Assembly (NCBI GenBank): GCA_007118445.1
Contig: SKRP01000276.1
Span: 1 to 8,989 of the forward strand
Source of the DNA: Natronohydrobacter sp.
GTDB taxonomy: Bacteria; Pseudomonadota; Alphaproteobacteria; Rhodobacterales; Rhodobacteraceae
Length of the DNA stretch: 8,989 nucleotides
Reading direction: 5' to 3'
A program made the position numbers and the translations under genes. The notes beneath the pieces are model-generated. The model saw nothing but the letters and a program-made list of their open reading frames with translations, did no database searches and had not been told where the DNA came from. Each line of letters starts with the position of its first letter. Positions within the stretch are counted from its first letter, which is position 1. Below are positions 1-5,886 of the stretch, piece after piece.

Positions 1-16
1 CAGGCTACGGGGCTGG

Positions 17-39
17 TTAATTCAGATCAATCGAATTAA
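17..39. promoter_or_regulatory. LysR-type operator (perfect inverted repeat TTAATTC-N9-GAATTAA)
   Basis: Two perfect 7-bp arms (17-23 and 33-39) flank a 9-bp spacer and contain the canonical LysR-box core ATTC-N9-GAAT, which is a T-N11-A motif. The site ends 36 bp before the preferred lysR start at 76, the usual position for an autoregulatory site that also controls a divergent gene. Any such divergent gene would lie to the left of the window. The repeat is seen directly. Its binding by the adjacent regulator is inferred. Confidence 0.6.
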
Positions 40-75
40 AGTGAATTGAATTTCAGTGTTTCTGTAGTAACAGCC

Positions 76-984
76 ATGATCCGAACCCAGACCCTGCGTG
101 TTTTTGTCACTGTCGCCAGTTGCGGGAACATCCGCGACGCGGCCAAGGCCCTGCGCCGAACGGATTCCGCCGTTTCCATGACGCTGAAACAGCTTGAGAG
201 CGACCTTGGCGCGCCCCTGTTCGAAACAGATCGCAAACACACTCTGACAGCGCTCGGCGCCGAGGTGAACAAGCTTGCCCAGGACCTGTTGCGCGAGCAT
301 GATCACACTATCGAACGGATCATCGCGCTTGCCGAAGGACGCGAAGGTGTCCTGCGGATTGCTGCGGTTCCGTCTGTGGCGGCACAGCTGCTGCCATCTG
401 TGCTCAGCGCCATGCTGGCCGAACATGCCGGGGTCAGGATCGAGTTGCTGGATACCGACAGCGCCAGCGTGCATATGCTGGTCGCGACAGGCGCAGTAGA
501 ACTGGGCATTGCCGGCCAGCCTGCTGCGGGCGCTGGTCTGAGTTTCATCGCCCTGTTTGACGACCCGTTTCGGCTGGTCTGCCGCAGGGACCATCCGCTT
601 GCACGGCTTGCGCATCCGCTGACGGCGCAGGATATCCGGGCGCATCGGCTGATCAGCAACAACTCGACCGCCGGGTATTCGGGGTTCGATCCGGACGCTC
701 CGGATCACGTCCCGGCGGTGAGTGCCCGCAATGTCATTTCACTTCTGGCGCTGGTGCGCGCCGGGGCCGGGGCGACGATCCTGCCTGCGCTGGCGACGCG
801 GTCCATCGATGCGGATCTTTGCGCGCTTGAACTGCAGGACCCGTTGGCGCTGCGGACTGTCGGCTTTGTCTTGCGGCGCGGCGGGATCAGCAGTCCGATC
901 TGCGCAGCGTTTCAGGACCGGCTGGTTGCCTTGATCCAGAGCAGTGACATCACCACCCGATCAGCGTTGCCGCGCGATCCGTGA
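76..984 (+). CDS. LysR-family transcriptional regulator
   Basis: This is a 302-residue protein, a normal LTTR length. Residues 1-62 form the N-terminal winged helix-turn-helix, with the family pattern of AAKAL, then SAVSMTLKQLE, then GAPLFE and a T-x-x-G segment that ends the wing. A linker helix follows at about 63-90. Residues 93-290 form the periplasmic-binding-protein-like effector domain, with a GVLRIAAVPS first strand and a late ALVRAGAGATILPALA segment typical of the second subdomain. ATG 76 is preferred over the in-frame TTG at 46 because the HTH normally begins within a few residues of the start and the TTG would add ten atypical residues. Neither start has a clear Shine-Dalgarno. 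The operator at 17-39 suggests autoregulation. The effector and target genes cannot be told from the window, because the likely divergent target lies outside it. The family call is firm and the function is unknown. Confidence 0.92.
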   Translation: MIRTQTLRVFVTVASCGNIRDAAKALRRTDSAVSMTLKQLESDLGAPLFETDRKHTLTALGAEVNKLAQDLLREHDHTIERIIALAEGREGVLRIAAVPSVAAQLLPSVLSAMLAEHAGVRIELLDTDSASVHMLVATGAVELGIAGQPAAGAGLSFIALFDDPFRLVCRRDHPLARLAHPLTAQDIRAHRLISNNSTAGYSGFDPDAPDHVPAVSARNVISLLALVRAGAGATILPALATRSIDADLCALELQDPLALRTVGFVLRRGGISSPICAAFQDRLVALIQSSDITTRSALPRDP

Positions 985-988
985 AACC

Positions 989-1019
989 GGCAGGCTGCCG
1001 CGTGACGGGGCAGCCTGTC
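989..1019 (+). terminator. Hairpin after lysR (possible terminator, no T-run)
   Basis: A 9-bp perfect stem (991-999 with 1009-1017) has a 9-nt loop. It can be extended by one G:U and one G:C pair. It starts a few bases after the lysR stop. No T-tract follows, so it is at best an imperfect intrinsic terminator or an mRNA 3' stabiliser. Confidence 0.4.
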
Positions 1020-1260
1020 GCAAACGCCCTTGTCCGTGGCCGGACCTTACCGGATCGTGGCAGGGTGTCCCGCGAATTGCGTTCGCGATGAACGCATGCG
1101 GCTGGCCGGTGAAATAGCGGCCCTCCGCTGCCGCGAGACGCCGCGAATGTGAAGCCGCAGCTGTCCGACCCGTGCGCAGATCACATAATGACGCAGCGTA
1201 TCGCTGATATCGCGGTGTCGGCATGGCGGCGCAGGACGCCTTCGCGGATCATTCCGGCCC

Positions 1261-1282
1261 GTTCGGCTGGGCATGGCCGAAC
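1261..1282 (-). terminator. Hairpin after the metallophosphoesterase gene
   Basis: A perfect 7-bp stem GTTCGGC/GCCGAAC with an 8-nt loop lies 22 nt beyond the phosphoesterase stop on the minus strand. No T-run follows on that strand, so termination activity is only suggested. Confidence 0.3.
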
Positions 1283-1304
1283 TGTTAATCAGCAGTGCAA
1301 CAGG

Positions 1305-2138
1305 TCATCGGGCCAGTTCCCGAAGCCGGGCCTTGTGCCCGTCCGTCGTGACTGTCCCGCGTTTCAGGATATCCCGTTCCCGGCCCGGAGCGCAGTCGTC
1401 CGGGTATCCCAGCGAGACATTGCGCAGCCATGTCGCCCCCTGCCGGATCTGACCCCGGTGATGGGTGTGCCCGAAAAGCCAGACCGCGGGCCGGTGCTGG
1501 TCGATCAGGACCCGCAGATCAGATCCATAGGCCGCGCCCAGCTCACCCATCCCCGGCGTGACCAGATCAGGATGCGGACAATGATGGGTGATCACGACAG
1601 TCGCGCCCGCAAACGGGCGCGCAAGCTGATCTGACAACCAAGCACGATGATCGGTGTGGCGCGCGGTTGTGTCGCCGGGGCGGATCCTGCGATATCCGGC
1701 CCTGGCCAGTCGGATATAGCGGTAGTCATTCATCCGCTCGGCGGCGCGCGCCTGCGCGGTGGCATGCGGGCCGTGCAGTTCGAAATCCGTCCAGAGCGTG
1801 CAGCACAGAAACCGGACCCCGCCGAAGGTCAGGACTCGTTTCTGAGCAAGTTGCGCCCCCTCGGCGACCGCGATCTCGGCCAGCCGGTCATCCCCATCGA
1901 GCGTGTGGTCATAGTAATCATGGTTGCCCGGAATGATATGGATGCGGCTGGCGTCGATATGCCGGGCGATGCGCCGGATCGCGTATTTCCAGCGGATTTT
2001 CGGCTTGTTGGTCAGATCTCCTGCAATGATCACGGCCTCGAGCTGCGCCCAGTCATCCGGGGTCAGCGCTGTCAGCGGGTCGCGACGGGCCTCCCACCAC
2101 AGGTCGAGATGCAGATCCGCGAGCACGAGGATAGTCAT
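1305..2138 (-). CDS. Calcineurin-like metallophosphoesterase
   Basis: This is a 277-residue cytoplasmic-looking protein with no signal peptide. It carries the full metallophosphoesterase motif set in order: D8-x-H10 near the N-terminus (VLADLHLD), G40-D41 (VIIAGDL), G71-N72-H73-D74 (IIPGNHDYYDH), H185-H186 (VVITHHCPH) and G223-H-T-H226 (LFGHTHHRG). These ligands bind a dinuclear metal centre that hydrolyses phosphoesters. The substrate (nucleotide, phosphoprotein or other) is not predictable. Start 2138 is chosen because AAAGG lies 7 nt upstream and the conserved first strand begins immediately. An in-frame ATG at 2189 would add 17 residues and has no Shine-Dalgarno. The gene stands alone, with about 310 bp on its 5' side before the next gene on the same strand. 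All catalytic residues are present, so it should be active. Confidence 0.93.
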   Translation of the reverse strand: MTILVLADLHLDLWWEARRDPLTALTPDDWAQLEAVIIAGDLTNKPKIRWKYAIRRIARHIDASRIHIIPGNHDYYDHTLDGDDRLAEIAVAEGAQLAQKRVLTFGGVRFLCCTLWTDFELHGPHATAQARAAERMNDYRYIRLARAGYRRIRPGDTTARHTDHRAWLSDQLARPFAGATVVITHHCPHPDLVTPGMGELGAAYGSDLRVLIDQHRPAVWLFGHTHHRGQIRQGATWLRNVSLGYPDDCAPGRERDILKRGTVTTDGHKARLRELAR

Positions 2139-2452
2139 GGAAGAACCTTTCACAAGCCAGGGTGAAAGGGCATTGACGCGCTGGAGCATACGATCACAGG
2201 ATCCGAAGAAAGCCGGTTGATCGCATCAGATCTCAATGCCCGGGGAAACGGGTCAGACGGATATCGACATCCGAATCATGCGATTTCGCGCGGCGAAGGG
2301 CATCGTCTCACTCCTCTGCAAATACAGGTATCACCCCAGCGGTGGGCTGTCCATTGCAGCTGCACGCCGGGCTGCGATCGCAGGTCTGAGCGGCAACCGT
2401 CCTTGTCGGGTCCAGAGGTTTCGACAGATCCGGGTCACTGATCTGCTTGGAC
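2139..2452. other. Intergenic region with no confident gene
   Basis: About 314 bp lie between the DUF427 stop and the phosphoesterase start, both on the minus strand. It should contain the phosphoesterase promoter. Plus-strand frames of 74-98 residues pass through it, but none shows a domain or a convincing start. The only notable element is a 16-codon minus-strand frame with a strong Shine-Dalgarno at 2253-2303, listed separately. Confidence 0.5.
2253..2303 (-). CDS. Possible 16-residue small ORF or leader with strong Shine-Dalgarno
   Basis: On the minus strand, AGAGGAG (2311-2317) lies 7 nt before an ATG at 2303. The ATG opens a 16-codon frame ending in TGA at 2253, with product MPFAARNRMIRMSISV. 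The ribosome site is better than that of most annotated genes in the window. The peptide is basic and matches nothing I recognise. It lies about 115 nt upstream of the phosphoesterase start on the same strand, so it could be a leader peptide, the start of a decayed gene, or chance. Confidence 0.2.
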   Translation of the reverse strand: MPFAARNRMIRMSISV

Positions 2453-2926
2453 TCACCAGTGTTCGGTCCCAGGCGCGCCCTTGATCTGACCGTCCAGATT
2501 GGGCGTGACCCAGCCTCCGTAGAAATTCCCCGGTTGCGGGATGACCTTCAGATCCCCGACCCGGATATCCTGCATCAGCGCGGCATAGAAGGCGACATAG
2601 CCTGCAAGTGCCGCGAAACGCCCGGTCGGCCGGGCGTAGCTCCAGGCCGCCCGAGGGGCCGTCACGCCGCCGACGCGCACGTCATGATACTGCGCCGTCC
2701 CTTTCCATTCACAGAAACTGCGGCCCGTGACAGGCAACAGCTCTGCTGCTACATCGCCGGGGGGCAGGTAATAGGTCGGCGCGTGATGGGTTTCGAGCAC
2801 GCGCAGCGCGCCAGTCGTGTCCGCCACCACAGCATCGTCGAGCCGGATCAGAATGCGCTGAGACACAGGCTCAAGCCGCGGCGGGCGGGGGTAGGATTGA
2901 ACGTTCTCCCGGATCAATTCGGTCAT
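2453..2926 (-). CDS. DUF427 domain-containing protein
   Basis: This 157-residue protein is almost entirely one DUF427 domain. It begins with a short arm (PRPPRLEPVSQRILIRLDD), continues through ALRVLETHHAPTYYLPPGDV, and contains the family signature around residues 66-95: LLPVTGRSFCEWKGTAQY, then a strand with H81-D-V. The C-terminal half has AAWSYARPTGRFAALAGYVAFY and ends in the common PNFYGGWVTP-type tail. DUF427 is a small all-beta family of unknown biochemical role, common in proteobacteria and actinobacteria. The open frame continues far upstream on this strand to 3973, but DUF427 homology starts at ATG 2926, and the upstream part is the antisense of a secreted-protein gene. The Shine-Dalgarno is weak (GAGAG). 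The gene is divergent from the Ivy-like gene across about 290 bp. No function can be assigned. Confidence 0.88.
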   Translation of the reverse strand: MTELIRENVQSYPRPPRLEPVSQRILIRLDDAVVADTTGALRVLETHHAPTYYLPPGDVAAELLPVTGRSFCEWKGTAQYHDVRVGGVTAPRAAWSYARPTGRFAALAGYVAFYAALMQDIRVGDLKVIPQPGNFYGGWVTPNLDGQIKGAPGTEHW

Positions 2927-3163
2927 CGATGGCTCTCTGGTCTGGGGCGGGTCGCAGGTCTTGGTCCGGGGGTGACGCCGCGAGGAGGTCAAGCCCGGCT
3001 CAGGCAAAGGATAGGCGAACACGAGCCTGTGTCTATCGGGTCTGCGGGCGTCTGCCGCAATCAATATCGGGTGCAATCGGTCATGCCCCGCTGGTGCCTG
3101 CCCTTGCGTCGGGCTGATCCACATCATTCGGATACGGCGTGCGATGCCCTGCATGTGGTGCAG

Positions 3164-3192
3164 TTGACATGGGGTCATCCCCGCCCTATCCA
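3164..3192 (+). promoter_or_regulatory. Sigma70-like promoter (TTGACA-N17-TATCCA)
   Basis: A consensus -35 TTGACA (3164-3169) is separated by exactly 17 bp from TATCCA (3187-3192). Transcription would start near 3199, giving a leader of about 16 nt that still includes the AAGGA ribosome site at 3201-3205. It points directly at the secreted Ivy-like gene, and it explains why the open frame upstream of ATG 3215 should not be translated. Confidence 0.55.
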
Positions 3193-3214
3193 GACAAGAA
3201 AAGGAAGCGATTTC

Positions 3215-4531
3215 ATGAATTTCACAATGTCTATCCGGCGCGACGCGACGGCCCTTCTGGTCGGGTTGAGCCTGTTGCCTGCCCTGGCCATGGCGCAATC
3301 GGACACGGGTCTGTCCTGGGATGAGCTCACCGCCGCCGCGCTGCTGGAGGATCCGCAATGGCAGGCATTTCTGGGCGCGAAGCTGACAGATGACAGGGTC
3401 CGCCCATGGCAGGACTACCCGGACGCGCAGAGCGCGCGTTTCATCCGGCAGGATGACTGGCATATCGCCGCGTTCTGCGCGCCTGCAGGCTGCGCCAGTG
3501 AAAGGGTCGTCATGGCCTTCGCGCCCGAGAGCGACACAGCGCTGCTGGGTGTGCGCAGCGCAGAGGGTGTGATCTTCGCCGGGACAGCGCGGGATCCGCT
3601 GCCGGCAGCCATTGTCGATCTCTATCAGGACAGTGTCAGCTCTGCTGCCCTGCGCGCTGCGTTTCAGGCCCTGCCCGAGCATGAGCGGCGCGGGTTGCAG
3701 TTCGAGATGTATAATGAAGGGTTCTACGAGAGCGACTTTCCCGATGGACTCTATGGCCCGATGACCGAAGGCGGCGCAATCGCCTATGCCATCTCGAGCG
3801 CGGCGCTGCTGGGGTTTGTCCCGAATTTTTCGGATGAAGCAGCTGCAGGGGAAACCCTTGGCGCGCTGGTGCGGTCGGAATTCGTGCCGATTGATGCACC
3901 GGCAGGATCCTTTGCCTTTGAAGGGGTCTGGTCCTGCGATGGCACCACGCTCACGCTGACATCGCGCAGTCATCAGATCGGCGGCAGCGATATCGTCCCG
4001 ATTGCCGTGGTCGCAGATTATGGCGACGGCTCGGATTTCGGCATGCTGCTACGGGGCGGTGATCGTATCGGGGTCTGGGATGTCACAGCGGACAGTCTGA
4101 GCTGGTATTCGCGCAATAGTGGCGACTCTCTGAACTGCCGCAGAACCGCCGACGCGCCCGAACTGCCTGCCCTGACCGCGCGCCCTGCGCTGCCTGCTTT
4201 GCCGGTCGCCATGCCTGACGCGCCCGCGCAAGAGGACGCAGCTGCCCAATCGCCCGCGCACGCGCAAGAGGCCGCGCTGGCCGAAGGCTTGCCCTTTCTG
4301 GGGCGCTGGTCCTGCGCGGGCATGGAGTTCACCCTCGCCCCTGGTTTCGGGACCAACCACGCCGAGCGCCACACGGCAAATTATGAATCGGTCAGCAAGA
4401 CAGAGCCCAATCTCTGGGATGTCACATTTGCCGATGGCGTGCCAGTGCAGCTTGGCATGATAAACGATGCCCGGATGATGATGCTTGGCCTGGAGCAGGT
4501 CCTGCCCTGCGAACGGATTGCTGCGCCGTAG
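3215..4531 (+). CDS. Secreted Ivy-like / peptidoglycan-binding-like protein with two C-terminal WSC repeats
   Basis: This 438-residue exported protein has a Sec signal peptide at 1-27 (RR, hydrophobic core, AMA|QS cleavage). Residues about 32-139 resemble Ivy, the periplasmic inhibitor of C-type lysozyme. They show the same order of a Trp-containing helix region, a strand ending in a six-residue Cys loop (CAPAGC, 88-93), then SERVVMAF and LLGV strands; E. coli Ivy has CKPHDC in this loop. Residues about 158-192 resemble a type 1 peptidoglycan-binding repeat (RRGLQFEMYNEGFY, then DGLYGPMTEGGAIAYA). Two related segments follow at 234-310 and 360-434. Each opens with W-S-C and closes with a single Cys, and a Pro/Ala-rich linker (313-356) separates them. 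The six cysteines pair naturally as 88/93, 241/308 and 367/432. ATG 3215 has AAGGA 9 nt upstream and a good promoter. The His of the Ivy active loop is absent, so lysozyme inhibition is uncertain. The domain calls come from pattern reading. Export is firm. Confidence 0.8.
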   Translation: MNFTMSIRRDATALLVGLSLLPALAMAQSDTGLSWDELTAAALLEDPQWQAFLGAKLTDDRVRPWQDYPDAQSARFIRQDDWHIAAFCAPAGCASERVVMAFAPESDTALLGVRSAEGVIFAGTARDPLPAAIVDLYQDSVSSAALRAAFQALPEHERRGLQFEMYNEGFYESDFPDGLYGPMTEGGAIAYAISSAALLGFVPNFSDEAAAGETLGALVRSEFVPIDAPAGSFAFEGVWSCDGTTLTLTSRSHQIGGSDIVPIAVVADYGDGSDFGMLLRGGDRIGVWDVTADSLSWYSRNSGDSLNCRRTADAPELPALTARPALPALPVAMPDAPAQEDAAAQSPAHAQEAALAEGLPFLGRWSCAGMEFTLAPGFGTNHAERHTANYESVSKTEPNLWDVTFADGVPVQLGMINDARMMMLGLEQVLPCERIAAP

Positions 4532-4587
4532 CATCTGCGCATCACAGCAGTGATCCCCGCAAAACGGCACGCCACGACCATCCACGC

Positions 4588-4609
4588 GCCCGCCGCTGAT
4601 CCGGCGGGT
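4588..4609 (+). terminator. Hairpin after the Ivy-like gene (no T-run)
   Basis: A perfect 7-bp GC stem (4589-4595 with 4602-4608) with a 6-nt loop, plus one possible G:U pair, lies 57 nt after the stop of the secreted-protein gene. No T-tract follows, so it is a weak terminator candidate. It also lies downstream of the permease remnant on the minus strand and could have served either gene. Confidence 0.35.
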
Positions 4610-4647
4610 CTGCACGTCTTGCGGACATGCAGGGGCATTGCGCTTCA

Positions 4648-5010
4648 TGCAAGGCTCACGACGGCCGTCGCCTGCCCGCAGCGAAATCTTGCGGTATCCG
4701 TCACCAGCCCGGGCGGCAGCAGCCTGGCGGTTCATCGCACGGATGAGGATGATCGTCGCGGGCAGTCCCTTCATCACATCGGCAAAGACGAAGATTGCCG
4801 CTGTCAGCTCGCCCCGGCGCATGAATGGCAGATGCACGCCCGAGGGGCATTCGCCCAGATTACGCGCGGTGTCATCCATGCCGGGCGGGACGCGCTGAAA
4901 GGCCGTGGCCACAGTTTCCAGCGCCACCGACAGACAGCGCAGGATATGGGCAAAGAGCAGCGCCACGATTGTTCCGCGCGGCAAAGGCCCGGTCGAGATG
5001 CCGAATCCTC
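4648..5010 (-). pseudogene. fbpB: 5'-truncated, frameshifted remnant of a ferric iron ABC transporter permease (FbpB type)
   Basis: Read on the minus strand from about 5008, one frame gives GFGISTGPLPRGTIVALLFA, then HILRCLSVALETVATAFQRV and PPGMDDTARNLG. It continues with VHLPFMRRGELTAAIFVFAD and VMKGLPATIIL. This is the C-terminal binding-protein-dependent permease region of FbpB/HitB/SfuB ferric transporters, including the EAA-like GMDDTARNLG loop that contacts the ATPase and the MKELPATxIL signature. Only about 120 of the usual 500 or more residues remain. The N-terminal permease domain is gone, and after ATIIL the frame breaks near 4730. Traces in another frame (GQATAVVSLA) follow. No start codon with a Shine-Dalgarno precedes the homology. 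It lies head to head with the FbpA remnant. The family is clear, and the lesion makes a working permease impossible. Confidence 0.8.
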
Positions 5011-5053
5011 GCGCATGGAACTGTCGACCATATTGTCGGAAAAGCCCACGATC

Positions 5054-5372
5054 TCTATCCGCATCTGCCCGGATATCTGCAACCTGTCTCTGATGGCCGG
5101 ATCATCGAAGGGCATGGCAGACGGGGCCGAGGCATGGGCCGAAGGTCTGCCGGGCACTCTGGCGCATTGGCCGCAGGGTGGTGACACGGATCAGATCCGC
5201 AGCGTTGCGGCAGGTGAATGTGATCTGGCCGTTGCCAACAGCTATTGCCAGCGTCGATTGCAGGTCTCGCAGAACCGGGCTGATTTCAAGCGCCGCCGAA
5301 CCAATCCTGCTGTACTGCAGACTTATCAGGGTGCCACGATCAGCGGTCGGGATCGTTTGGGCCGGCCTTTTC
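5054..5372 (+). pseudogene. fbpA: 5'-truncated remnant of a ferric iron-binding periplasmic protein (FbpA/IdiA type)
   Basis: The plus-strand frame from about 5060 reads RICPDICNLSLMAG, ADGAEAWAEGL, HWPQGGDTDQIRSVAAGECD and LAVANSYCQRRLQ. FbpA-family proteins contain the same series, usually as IRSSxNIYNQSLxAS, AEAWAEGLVANFAR, PQGGDTDQIRAVAAGECDVAIANTYY. The consecutive tyrosines that bind Fe3+ in the family appear here as Y-C (TAT TGC, 5243-5248), so one iron ligand is lost. Traces of the next conserved block (RGTHVNISGVGV) survive at about 5330-5372 as GATISG followed by a frameshift into VGIVWAG. The signal peptide and N-terminal half are absent and the C-terminal part is missing. The surrounding 302-residue open frame from 4550 is therefore not a gene: its first half is antisense to the permease remnant. 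Confidence 0.8.
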
Positions 5373-5427
5373 ACAGGCGATCAGCACGCACAGGATGGAC
5401 CTGTCGCGGGGTCCGCGCCGCTTGGAT

Positions 5428-5451
5428 TGACAAAGCAAAGTGTTTTTGTCA
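5428..5451. promoter_or_regulatory. Inverted repeat upstream of hemP (TGACAAA-N10-TTTGTCA)
   Basis: A perfect 7-bp inverted repeat (5428-5434, 5445-5451) lies about 75 bp before the hemP start. The left arm contains TTGACA (5427-5432), a possible -35, but no good -10 follows at the right spacing. Its place before an iron/heme gene suggests an iron-responsive operator of the Rhodobacterales. I cannot confirm a match to a published motif from memory. Confidence 0.4.
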
Positions 5452-5524
5452 GAAATAGGCCATTGCCCAGCCAGAACCACCTGTCAGCCCGGCGCATTCA
5501 GCAACAGTTCAAGGACCGCGTCAG

Positions 5525-5761
5525 ATGTACAAGCTTTCAAATCCTGCGCCCGGACAGGCCATGGCAAGGCTGCATCGCATCCGTGAAGCGCCGCACCAGT
5601 CGTCGCCTCTGGCCCGATGCCCGGCGCATGCAGACAGCCCTGTTCCGCTGCACCGCGCGCAGACCCTGACCGGGGGCGGGACACTTGCCCATATCGACCT
5701 CAATGGTCAGACCTATACCTTGCGGATCACCCGCGCCGGAAAGCTGATCCTGACCAAATGA
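5525..5761 (+). CDS. hemP: Hemin uptake protein HemP
   Basis: The 78-residue frame ends with the HemP signature: residues 46-78 read LTGGGTLAHIDLNGQTYTLR then ITRAGKLILTK, the conserved block of this small family (usually 50-65 residues). HemP proteins lie in heme and iron uptake loci and are associated with hemin utilisation. Their mechanism is poorly defined. Start 5525 has AAGGA 9 nt upstream. A second in-frame ATG at 5561 would give 66 residues, closer to family length, with a poorer ribosome site. The first 35 residues look unconserved. The gene follows the decayed fbpA fragment and is preceded by an inverted repeat at 5428-5451. A 5-bp stem just after the stop (5769-5784) is too weak to call a terminator. 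The family call is firm and the exact start is open. Confidence 0.88.
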   Translation: MYKLSNPAPGQAMARLHRIREAPHQSSPLARCPAHADSPVPLHRAQTLTGGGTLAHIDLNGQTYTLRITRAGKLILTK

Positions 5762-5886
5762 ACCAGCGGCCTGAACGGGCAGGCAAATGAGAGCGCTTCG
5801 AATTCTGAAATCCTGGCATAAGGCGTTGACCTCGGAAGAGGCAGCAGCCCCCAGACTGTTTCCCGGCCAACGACCGTCAGAAGCTG

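Larger units (their letters stand above)
985..1304. other. Convergent intergenic region without a recognisable gene
   Basis: About 320 bp separate two convergent genes. The open frames here on both strands (for example minus-strand frames of 75-87 residues) have arginine/serine-rich compositions that look like out-of-frame GC-rich DNA, and no domain was recognised. It holds the hairpin at 989-1019, a small 6-bp stem at 1071-1087 and a 7-bp stem at 1261-1282 that could serve the phosphoesterase transcript. Nothing else was seen. Confidence 0.5.

Noticed and set aside
46..75. TTG start for lysR at 46.
   Set aside because: It adds ten residues before the usual HTH start and would put the start only 7 bp from the operator palindrome. 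ATG 76 fits family length better.
1149..2165. Plus-strand frames of 161 and 172 residues (1149-1634 and 1647-2165).
   Set aside because: They are mostly antisense to the metallophosphoesterase, which carries every catalytic motif of its family.
2447..3214. Upstream extension of the secreted-protein frame back to 2447 (694 residues in all).
   Set aside because: The first 256 residues are antisense to the DUF427 gene and cross the divergent promoter. The signal peptide, ribosome site and promoter all place the start at 3215.
2927..3973. Extension of the DUF427 frame to 506 residues.
   Set aside because: The extra N-terminal 349 residues are antisense to the Ivy-like gene and have shadow composition. 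DUF427 homology begins at 2926.
4550..5458. A 302-residue plus-strand open frame that looks like one hypothetical protein.
   Set aside because: Its first half is antisense to recognisable permease sequence and its second half is the decayed FbpA fragment. It has no coherent start or domain.
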